Positions 11,297 through 39,500 of a stretch of DNA of 64,000 nucleotides are shown one piece after another. Under the pieces are notes generated by a model, which was not told the origin of the DNA, searched no databases, and saw only the letters and a list, made by a program, of their open reading frames with translations. Each line of letters opens with the position of its first letter. Position 1 is the stretch's first letter. The position numbers were made by a program, and so were the translations under genes. Source of the stretch: Desmodesmus armatus (lineage: Eukaryota; Chlorophyta; Chlorophyceae; Sphaeropleales; Scenedesmaceae); the NCBI GenBank assembly GCA_007449985.2, contig VIIQ02000698.1:466609-530608 (forward strand), written 5' to 3'.

Positions 11297-13946
11297 ATGA
11301 TGCGAAGCACCAACAGTGCACAAAGTCGCTGCAGATGCGCAGCGGCTCTACTATTATTGCTAAGTGTTATATATGTACATAGTACAGAGGCGCTATCGTT
11401 CAGCCAGCCAGGCTGGAGGTCAGTCACTGTCCTGTCCAGAACAGCAGATTGGCCTCTTCTGGTCATTCGATGCATCCACATAGGACTGACACGAAGTGCT
11501 ACCTGTGCAGGAATGGTCAGGGACAGCGCAGGTTGCTGCAGCAAGGTATGTGGGATGGGGCCAGCCCCAGAAGCCAGTCACAATCACAGGCACATACACC
11601 CAGTCACTAGCATGCCCCACACCGTCCTTGCCAGCACCCGGCCTGCTCCTGGAGCTGAGGATACAGTTCGCTTGCATGGACAACATGGGAAGCTTTGTCG
11701 AGGGACATGCCATAGGTGTTCTTGCAGTAACAGCAGCTGGGGCTGTGCTGGTGTCCTTGCAGGAGCCAACGTATGCGGCCAAAACTTCCCATCGGTCCCT
11801 ATGAACTGGCGCGCAAACGATAAGGTACTTTATTGCACTGACAGCCTGCAGCATGAAAGCATAAACAATTAACAAAGCACCAAAGGACGCACTTTGTGCT
11901 CAGGCCTGTATTGGAATGAAGCTGTTGGAGCTGCTGTTGGAGCTGCTGTTTGTTGTGCCTGTCTGTCTGTGACTGTCGCAGCCTTCCAGTGCTGTGCAGC
12001 AACTGCTGCAACCAACATCAATACTGCTATTGCGCAATGTGGTGGTGTCAACTGCTTGCCGTAGGTTATATCACTGACTTTTGATGATGGGCCGCATGCT
12101 GCCAGCCTGACAGCTGTACTGGATGTGTTGAAGAGTGAGGGCGTGCCAGGCACCTTCTTTGTCAACACCTACTCAGAAAGCGGCTGGCTAGGACCCTTCC
12201 AAAGCCCAGCCAATCAGGTGCGCACTGATCTGATCCAGCAACAGCGGCGCAAGCAGGGGTATCCTGCACGTCACATTCCAGGCCTGGCCGGCCAGACAGG
12301 CAGCAGCGTGGCAGTGCTGGTGGGACAGCATTTGGTATGCCAGGTGACATGTGCTAGTCTCCAAGCTTTTGTATGTGTGGCTGCAGGCTGCTTTGAAGAG
12401 GCTGTTGGCTGAAGGCCACGAGCTTGGCTCTCATGCAGCCATTCACCTGCACCTCAGTCAGCTCCCAACAGCAGAGGCCCAGAACCAGATTGACTGGGCT
12501 GTCGGCAACATCAGTGCAGTCACTGGCAATAAGTCAGTGCCGGTAAGAGGAGGCTGCTGGTTCGCTTGGTGGTGGTATGCTGCGCAGTACGTCTGACACA
12601 CATTGCCAACATGGGACAAACTGGCTGCAGGGCCACAGGGATGATACCCTTTGCGTGCTTACACTGGCAGCCGCAGCTGTGTCAACTGGTTGTTAGTAGC
12701 AACAGACCTGCATACAGCAAAATCTGATTGGCGTGCAAGCGTGCTTGAGCTGAGTTTAAGGGCCCCCTGTGCTGCCTCTCTGCCGCAGTTGTTCCGTGCA
12801 CCATATGGAGACGGCTTCGTCCATGGGATAGGGCTTATGGCATCGCAGCAGCAGCGACAGCTCTGGGAGATTGTCAGGCAGCAACACGTGCACATTGGCT
12901 GGTGAGGCAGCAGGACTGGCGATGTGCTGCATTAAAATAGTGCAGTCTGCATGTGGCTGTAGTGCTGAAGTTGCTGACGCACCAACAGGTGCACGTTGCA
13001 CGCGCGCGCAAGCTGGCCCAAACATGGCCCTGACTGACTTGTTGTGTAGTGTGCACTGGACTGTCAAGGAAAGCTTGGAACTTGGCCACGTGCTTCGTTA
13101 TTGCTGCAATGTGTCGCTAAAAGGCTGACTGGATGGGTCGCTGCTTGCAGGAGCTTCACAGGAGAGGACTACAAGATCAAGGGAGAGGAAGCTGGCTGCG
13201 CTGACAGGCTGTTCAATGCTTACGGGCCACCGCTGGTGCAGCAACGGGCTAGAGGTGTGTCGGTGGTGTGCAACGCATGTCTGTATTGAGCACTACCAGA
13301 GCAGCCCTTCTTGGCTCCCACCGCTGCAGGAGATATGGCAGGCAGCAGAACGGCCGGGATGTTCGGGATGCAGGCACAAACCTTGACGTTGTGGCTGCTG
13401 CTGCTGCTGCTGCTGCTGTGCAGGTCCTGTTTTGATGCACTCCACAATGAATGCCATGGGGGGCTGCCCTCAAGGCTTGAAGCGTGCGATCCAATACTGG
13501 AAGTCGCATGGCTACAAGATGGTGAAGGTGGGTACGGCGCTGAGCAGCAGCAGCCAGCAGCAGGGCTGTGAGGGTGCGGCTGCAGGGTATTCAAGCAGTA
13601 TCGCTCTGTGCCGTTGAGGCAACAGCAGCGTGGCACTCAGCCTGAGCCCAGGTGTGGCCTTACGCATCAAACAATCTTATACAGAATCAGCACCACTGCG
13701 TCTACGGCACTTGGTGGCAACGCACAGCCTCACTGCTTGGCTGACTTATGTTCATGGTGCGCTGCTGCCCTTGCGTGCTTGTGTGCTGCCCTGCAGACGT
13801 CTGATATGGTGCAGGAGATTTATGGCATGTCCCCAGCAGAGGTGGTTGAGCGGTCACGAGCTTGCGGGACAGCAGGGCAGCGAGAGAGGTCATCAGGAGG
13901 GGCGCTGCCCAACATGCCCCTAGCTTTCTCCAGGATGTTTGGTTGA
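11297..13946 (+). CDS. Secreted polysaccharide (chitin-type) deacetylase, NodB domain (CE4)
   Basis: Nine exons join in frame to 332 residues: 11297-11418, 11511-11545, 11763-11824, 12065-12217, 12387-12542, 12789-12901, 13151-13254, 13424-13527 and 13797-13946. The family removes N-acetyl groups from chitin, chitooligosaccharides or related wall polymers with a metal-bound water. The CE4 motifs are in order: motif 1 TFDDGP (catalytic base Asp80, metal Asp81); motif 2 GSHAAIH with metal ligands His140 and His144; motif 3 RAPYGD (179-184); and motif 5 VLMH with His254. Residues 1 to about 32 form a signal peptide with a poly-Leu core, so the enzyme is probably secreted or wall-located. It lies about 3.6 kb downstream of, and on the same strand as, the secreted GH32 gene. 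Substrate is not determined. Confidence 0.93.
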
Positions 13947-14540
13947 GTGGGAACAGGGGTAGTGGAGAAGGGGTCTGTGAGAGGCAAACTGGCTCCAGCC
14001 CTGAGTTGAGCTGAGGGGCAGGGGAGGTGTGGGTGTGCACACCCACCACGTGGCAGGGTGTTGTTGAAGTGGGTGGGAATTGTTCCCTGTGCGGAAGTGA
14101 CTGCAGTAGCTGATCAGCTCCACTGGTGGCATGCGCTTGCAGAATGTTCGTTGGGTCTGTCAGCATAAGCCCTGTGCCACACCATGCTGCTCCCGCCGGC
14201 ATTCAACCAGCAGCACAACTGCGTCACAGGGTCCAGCAGGGTTGTACACTATCTTGATACGAATGAGATTATGTTGGCAATGGAGTTTGATGGACAGAGG
14301 ATACAGTGTAGAGTGTTGTTGAATGTTGTCTGTTGGCCGTTCCTGGGTGTGTCACCCAAGGTTGGCACGGCAGTTGTCACCGGAATGAGTGTCTGTAAGA
14401 AACAATCACACCTTCCAAAAGTTTCCAATCGTGTTCTGATCACACACGGCCCCGTCAATGTACAGAACGTGCTGTAGCTAAGTGATCTGAACATGGATCT
14501 CTCAAACATCAAGCCCCTATAAGGGGGAGAAAGAGCCAAG
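13947..14540. other. Intergenic region: deacetylase 3' flank and PI4KA upstream region
   Basis: No coding exon is supported here. It should hold the 3' UTR of the deacetylase gene and the promoter and 5' UTR of PI4KA. Two close G-rich and C-rich stretches (about 13950-14070) contain a GTGGGTGTGCACACCCAC inverted repeat centred near 14038. Confidence 0.4.
14394..14398 (+). terminator. Candidate TGTAA polyadenylation signal after the deacetylase gene
   Basis: TGTAA is the usual chlorophyte polyadenylation signal. This one lies about 450 bp beyond the deacetylase stop codon and before the PI4KA start. Position is the only support, and a pentamer occurs often by chance. Confidence 0.25.
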
Positions 14541-33177
<18,637 letters not shown>

Positions 33178-34163
33178 GTGCCTTGCCGCCGCTGCACCCA
33201 GTGTAGCACATCAGCAATGTCAGACCCTTCTTTTCACGGGTTCGACTGTAAGCGCCTGCACGTCTGCAAAGGAGTTGCTGCTGCAGCCAGCAGCTTCCGG
33301 CTTCAATTCAGGTGTTGCCAACATGTGCCACAAAGCACTACATGCGCATGTGCAGCTGTAGCTCACCATTGGGGGAGTCGGCAAGAAACAGTAGTGCATG
33401 CACCCAGATACAGGCTTGGCCTTGTGCAGCATGCACATCATGGGGATGCTGCTGTTGTGTGTGCTGCTGTTGTGTCTGTGCTGACATGTGGTGCGCAGGT
33501 ACTGAACATGCCTGTGCTCAGCTCCAGGCTGCATCATGCATTTGCAGCAGGAGACAGGTACAGCAAAGCAGTGCTGTATGCAGCCATGGAGCAGCTACAT
33601 ACAAGCTGTAGGGCAGCAGCATCTCTGCTGCATAAGCAAGCCTTGTGCAGCCCTGCAGGCAGCTTTCAAAGCTGTCAACCAAGTTGGCGCTGTCCTGTAT
33701 GTAGGCGCAGCGCAGCCACAGTGCGGCACAGCAGCAGTAGTGGTGGCTGAACACACCGTGCGTGATGGTCCAGCTTGGTGGCGGACCTGTCGTGTTGGGC
33801 CCACCTTGTAGCTTGCAGGGTTTAGGCCTTGCCGTGTGTGTCACTTGCAGACCTGACCATAGCTGTGGGTATGGCAGTACTGTTGAGTGGTTCCATTCAG
33901 GTGGCTGCTGCTGCACTCAGTGGCACGTGGCTGCTGCTGCCAGCGGCACCCCTGAGATAATGGCAGTTGTTGGGCTGCTTCCATTTGCCCACAAGAGTGT
34001 TGAGCCACCCACCTGCATCATGCTCAAGCATTATTGGCACACCATGTTGTGCTGGCCTATCTGAGTGTGGCTGACCAGTACAATGAGTCACTCAACCATG
34101 TTTCCAGTACAGGCAACCCTGTAACTGATGTAAACGCCAGGATGTTTCATGTACTGTATGTGA
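33178..34163. other. PI4KA 3' flank, duplicated at 54.25 kb
   Basis: This is the 3' UTR and intergenic DNA between convergent PI4KA and FAS1. It aligns in blocks to 54250-55070 with indels and, for its first part, to 63595-64000. No gene is supported; the ORFs here are short and rich in Cys/His/Gln. Confidence 0.55.
33247..33251 (+). terminator. PI4KA: Candidate TGTAA polyadenylation signal of PI4KA
   Basis: TGTAA lies 70 bp after the PI4KA stop codon, in GACTGTAAGCGCC. The aligned bases in copies 2 and 3 (near 54317 and 63661) read ACAGTAAGCGCC, so the pentamer is absent there. Distance and family usage are the support. Confidence 0.35.
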
Positions 34164-34289
34164 CCTGATGAGCCTTGAAGAAGGCGAAACTAGTCGTCTG
34201 TAAGTTCGTTCACTCCACACGCACAATACAATACGCCTGCTGCCTGGGTCGCTGGTACTTCCCACATTGTCTGTTCAACCACTGTGGTA
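34164..34289 (+). ncRNA. Hammerhead ribozyme with intact core, in a 126-bp mobile element
   Basis: The conserved hammerhead core is complete: CTGATGAG at 34165-34172, a perfect 5-bp stem II with tetraloop (GCCTT-GAAG-AAGGC), GAAA at 34186-34189, a two-base-pair stem III (AC-TA-GT), and the cleavage triplet GTC ending at 34195. Stem I can form at least GAC (before the core) with GTC (after the cleavage site). The order gives an open stem I, i.e. a type I hammerhead. The family self-cleaves RNA, in Penelope-like elements and retrozymes among others. The paralogous site at about 55.07 kb has no insertion. GTGA flanks both ends here and may be a target-site duplication. A TGCCTGGGTCGCTGG tail is shared with the other two elements. 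Confidence 0.8.
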
Positions 34290-35131
34290 GTGAGGCTTGG
34301 CGTTGAGGCTGTGATGAATGCCTGCATGTCATGCTGATGTGCTGCTCAACTGTTGCTTTGAATGCCACATGGCTGACCTGTGGTGGGTGCTGACCACATG
34401 AGTGAGTGACCTTGTGGCTGATGTTGTCAAGAGTCACGTGGCTGTGAGCCAGACAAAGGGGAATGCAGAGGCTGCTTTATCTGGCCTGGAGACACATGCA
34501 TGCAGTCAAGTGCACTGTACTGTTGCTTGCAGTGTGTACTGTTGAGCAGTTAGCGCACACTGACTGCTGCCCACTTGTCAGGGTGGCTGCACACCAACCA
34601 AGCAGTGCCAGCAAGTAAAAGCAGTACCAGCACACAGATGTTGCATCACTGGGTTACACATGACAGCAATGGGGCTTGATAATGTGTGCACTCAGCTTAG
34701 TCCAACATTGCGGTTGGTCTGTGATGTCATTCCTGCAGCTGCGATGTTTCAGCAGCAGTCACCACTCATACTTCACAACATATACACAGTGCAGCCGTTA
34801 GAGGAGACCTAATCAGGTCTCCTCTAAACCAGCCAGCACACTGTGTGGTGGAAAATCATTTGGCAGACGCACACGCGCATGCATGCCCTCAAACATCTCC
34901 CACAGGTGCCCTCAAAACATCTCCCACGCAGTGCGGATCCATTGTCAAACCCACAGGTTGAATTTGCTGGGTGGTTGCACTGCAGCAGTTGATGTTATCA
35001 CTCCAGCACACATGACAGGCTGTGTGCGCACACAGACCAACACAAGCATGCACAGCCAGCCAAAGCTACACCTGGCAGCCTAGCACACAGGCTCATGGGC
35101 GTCCATGGTTGGCGCCTCATGGCATGGCTGC
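34290..35131. other. Intergenic region between PI4KA and FAS1 copy 1
   Basis: No coding exon is supported. The region aligns in patches to 55.08-56.47 kb of copy 2, for example around the ACATTGCGGTTGGTCTGTG block near 34706, but with many indels. It contains the perfect hairpin at 34798-34827. Confidence 0.5.
34798..34827. repeat. Perfect 13-bp inverted repeat (hairpin)
   Basis: TTAGAGGAGACCT, a 4-base AATC loop, then the exact complement AGGTCTCCTCTAA. The paralogous site near 56085-56113 keeps only the right arm (TCAGGTCTCCT) and cannot fold this way. Confidence 0.85.
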
Positions 35132-35833
35132 TTACAAGTCACGGGGAGAGATGGCCTCATCAATGGTGTGGATGAAAGACTTGCAGGCCTTGATGTTGCG
35201 GGGGTCGATGACGGTGGCCCTGTTGTCGGCATCATTGGGGCCGATGATGGTGATCAGACGGGCGGGACGGCCGGTGTCCTTGTCCACGTTGACGGTCAGG
35301 CGGGTCTGGGGGTCCTCGGTCTGCAGGGTCTGGTCGTTCCTCAGAGCCTTGGTGCTGAAGGCACCGCTGTTGGTGATGTGGGTCTGCACCAGCTGTTGGA
35401 CGGACGCAGCAGCAGCAGTGGGGGAGGAGCAGGCAGGCAGGCGGTGCTGTCAGTGCTTTTGTGACATGTTGCAAGCTGTGCATGTTGGCACACACTCGTA
35501 ACTTGGGATTGTGCTGGGTGCGACTTTTCAGTTGAACTAGTGGAAGCGCTTCAAGCAGGCAATGACTGGCAATTCAAGCTACAGGCACACAACAGTGTTG
35601 GAAGCTTGCCTTTCTTTACGCAACACACAATTCACTGGGACAGCAGCATACACTGGCAATGCTGGCAGCACCATCAACCATGCTGGCAAGGGATCAGGGC
35701 ACATGCTGAGGACAGCCTGTATCTTTTGTGTATCTTACCCTGTTGACCTCCTCGATGGTCAGGTCCTCGATGTCGCCGTCGATCTCGCCGTCCAGGGCAC
35801 CGTTGGTGGGGGCAAAGATGGTGAGCTTGGCCT
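35132..35833 (-). pseudogene. Fasciclin (FAS1) domain gene copy 1, 5'-truncated
   Basis: Two minus-strand exons remain: 35833-35739 (AKLTIFAPTNGALDG, the FAS1 H1-type box, then a very acidic run) and 35392-35132 (LVQTHITNSGAFSTKAL to the stop). They match exons 3 and 4 of the complete copy at 56.5-57.9 kb, with the same intron positions and phases. The signal-peptide exon and the first FAS1 exon are absent. Similarity to copy 2 stops at about 35965, just before a poly-C tract and the KDZ transposase gene. FAS1 proteins are secreted or surface adhesion proteins. Codons are strongly C-ending (GAC, ATC, CTC, GGC), as in a highly expressed gene, so this fragment may come from the once-active copy, or its 5' exons may lie unrecognised elsewhere. 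Confidence 0.7.
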
Positions 35834-36536
35834 CTGCATGTCACGGCAAGTATGGGCAGGATGGGCAGCAAACGTTGTTGGTTCTGTAGCCAATTGAATT
35901 GAGATGAAGGCATGCACACGTGGTGTATGTGTTGTAGAATGTATCATGGGTTGAACACAGTGATTCAAGGGTCAACTGGCCTGCCAGCTAAGTCTCATGG
36001 TAACCAGTGCCAGTATAGGGTAGGGTACTATACCCATATATGGGAGGGTTGCGTACCACATACGGGGACAATACCAGAGGCCAGATACAAGCTGCAGGCG
36101 TGTCCCATGTGGGTGACAAGGGCTTTTCAAGTGGCATTGTTGGGATTTCCACTTGGCCAGCATCCCCCCCCCCCCCCCCCGCCCCCGCCCCCCCCCCCCC
36201 CCCCCAGCCCAGCTAGGGAGGCCCAGCCAGGCTCAGGCATCACAACATGATATGACATGGAAAACAATGCTGTTGGGCCTGAAAATTAGCCTCCGCAATC
36301 AGTCCACCTGTAGCCACATAAAGATCAGCCCATGACTCGGCGTGACTGGGCGTGACTGCCTGGCCTGGCTGCCTGGTCCTTGAAGCAGTGACAACTTACT
36401 GATTGAATTACGGGTAACCAATGAGATCGTCGATAGTGAAGTCCTGCTCCCAGCCTTCCTGTCATCACATGGTTCCCAGCACTCCATCCCACTGCAGGTT
36501 AGTCAAACGGCAGATTAGTCATGCCGATGAAACGAT
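35834..36536. other. Duplication breakpoint region with long poly-C tract
   Basis: Similarity to the FAS1 intron of copy 2 ends at about 35965. A C-rich run with a few interrupting G bases spans about 36165-36206. No gene is seen. The left end of the KDZ transposon probably lies in here, but I found no terminal inverted repeat. Confidence 0.5.
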
Positions 36537-39500
36537 ATGTCAGATGAATGCGGCCCACGAAAGATGTATGATATCAAACCCAGTAAACACCCTGCTGCAT
36601 CTTCATCCAACAGCATCAATGCAATGAATGCTAAGATCCAGCTGAATTTCGTCACAGTAGAGCAGCAAGCAGCAAACCTAGCAGAAGAGAACCGCAAACG
36701 ACCTAGATCAAATCGAACTGGCCAGTTGCCGCCTGGGAGTCGCGGCAGTGGCCGGCCACGTCTGCATCAGTCAGATGATGGTGATGGCTGCAGCACAGCG
36801 GAGCCAGCAGGCCTGTCAGAGTGGGAGGAGCGCAACCAGGCAGCACAGCAGAACTGGGACAAGGCCAACGTGCAGAACCGGCAGCTGGCACAGCAGTACA
36901 GGGCTTTCGATGCCGACACCAGCAACCACCAGCAGATTGATTCAGCACTACACTGTGCAACACAGTCAGTGGCAGCATCCCTTATCAGACACTCTTGCTG
37001 CTGCCTTATACATCAGCCTCCAGACAGGGAAGAGCTTGGGCAACAACTGGCAGCCCAGTTGCTGAACGCTGCCCAGCACCAGCCAGATCGACCAGCCGAT
37101 CAGCAACAGCAGCACCAGCAGCAGCAGCAGCAGCAGCAACGGCAGCAGCAGCAGCAGCAGCAACGGCAGCAGCAGCAGCAGCAGCAGGGCACTGCGGAAG
37201 CCCAGGAGCAAGATGATGTTGAACAGCCGGCTCAAATGCTCCTACAGATTGTCAGCATGCGACTGGTGGCATGCCATGTCCTGGGGGCCAGCTTTTGGCT
37301 GCCAGTCCCCACAGTGGGGTGTGCTTGCTGTGACAAGCAATGGGAGGTACAGGCAGCAGCAGCGGGCTTTTTTGGCAACGCTCCCGTGCAGCCTGGTGTT
37401 TGGTTCAGCACGCAGCTCTTGGACCTGTACACACCGATGTTTCAGTCTGGTCTGAGCGCCACTGCACTGGCGGAGGCCCTCAGCAAGGTGGCAGCAAGCG
37501 CAGACGTGTATGCCCCCTTGCTGCCCAAGCTGTCCAGTGCACTCCTACCCATTGATGACAGGTGGGTGCCAAGGCCGACTTTTCCCTGTGTGTGAGCCTT
37601 CATGCTGGCAGTGTCAGTGCCGGCAGCTGTAGCATGCATTGAGCATGTACGGGGACCATTACAGTGATAGCTGTAGCTGTGGTTGTGCATAGTTGTATGC
37701 TGTGTACTGTGGCCAAAGCCCGCTCCTAATCATGGGCCAACATTGGGCCATTGTGGCGCTCATCCTCTGTTGCTGCATCTACAGCATACACCTCTTTGTA
37801 TACCAACGCCATAGGACTGGTCATCCACCGCCAACTTTCATGGGGCTCACATGCATCTCACGCCATGTACTCTCTGTCTTGTTCAGGCACCTCAGCGCTG
37901 CGTGGGAGCAGTGGCGGGCGGTGTGCGCAGCGTGGTGCAGCATAGCTGCTGTGGCAGCTGACATTGGGCGCTCACAGCTTGGTCCTGCGGCATGCTGTCC
38001 TGGGTGTGCTGCGGTGCCTGGCCAGAGCACTGAAGATGGTGAGTCGGCCGGCGTATGCAGGGTGGTGGGTGGCGACTTATCACAACAGCTGTGGCTGACA
38101 TACAAGGTGTGCATGAAATGATGCTCATGCTGCTTTGCACTTTTGCTCTGATTGCATCAGGTGTGTGACGTCCTTCGGCACTTTACCCCTATCAGTCCAA
38201 GTGCCTTGTACACCTGTCATGCAGAGGCCCGATGGTTCTAACTCAGTGTGGCCACCTGTTGTGCAGGCTCCTTCCGTGTTGTGCCCCGCCATACGGCCCT
38301 GACCTGTTTGGGTGATGATGCTGAGGCTGTCGCCGCTGCGCAGCAGGTTGGTCTTCTACCAGGTGCGCACCGGCAATGCGCTGGTGGGCGGGACATTATC
38401 GCACCAACCTCAGGGGGTCCAGCTTGCTGGTTACTGGGTCGCACCATGACTGACACTATTTTTCTGTGGTTGGTCATGAAGATCATATCTGTGTGCATAT
38501 CTGTGCATGCAGGGGATGTGGCCCTGCCTGCTGTTGGTGCTACGGGTAAGCCCTTCTTGTTCGCCGCAGCAACAGATGCGATGGTCAAGGCCAACCGCTA
38601 CAAGTCAGCTGGCAAGAGCAGCGCAGTCAGCCGGGACAGTGAGCACATGTTCTTTGGGCAGCCACACCAGCAGCTGATGGAGTTGAATGCTGCCGGCCAA
38701 CTTCCCCTCAGCGGCGCTTTCAACGCCACCAGCGGCGGTGTCAGCATGCAGGCTGGGGGTCCCACTGCTGCTGCAGCTGGTGCGGCAGCAGGGGACGATG
38801 CTGAGCTGGAGCTGGAAGCGCACATCGAGCATCAGTGCCACCCCCGGCTGTCGTGCGCGCGTGAAACGTCTGTCAACAACAGCATCAGCGATGAGTGTGG
38901 TGTTGCAGGGGTCGTGTGCACCCATGGGCAGCCTCTCCTGGGGTGCATGCTGGCAATGCCGGCGCCAGAGCGCTTTTTGTACTTTGAACTGCTGGTGTCA
39001 TACCTGCTGCACTTAGTCGAGCTGCAGGTGCTGTTCTTGGACACAGGGTGCACGTTTGCAGCGCACTGGCGGCTGCACATGTCTGGGCAACAACCGCCCA
39101 CTCACATCAAAGTGCCGTGGTGGCATGGGCGGGGGCACGGCAGCGAGTGCTTCCTGCGCAACTCTGGGTTCTACTTGTCTGGTAAGTAGCATGCTGCAGG
39201 CTTGGCAGGCTCCACGTGAAGCCAAAGGGTGGCACTGCAGTAGTTCAGCGAATGGACTTCAGTAAGTATTTGTCTTCCATGCTGGCATATGTTTATGTGT
39301 GGCGTCACGGGGCACTTGCCTTTGTTGTAGTGAATGTACGCTGCTTGCGCTTATTTCTTGCTTGCTCAGGCTCAGGGCGCCGGGTTGGCGAGAAGTGCGA
39401 GCATACGTGGGCTGCAGTGCGTGCCGTCACCAAGTTGACCCGCTACATGGGCAAGCGGCGCTACTTGGCAGCACTGGACACTGCCTTCCAGCTCCTGAGT

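Noticed and set aside
36299..36487. Missing 5' exon of FAS1 copy 1 on the minus strand
   Set aside because: The translation has no FAS1 helix or signal peptide and no matching splice phases.
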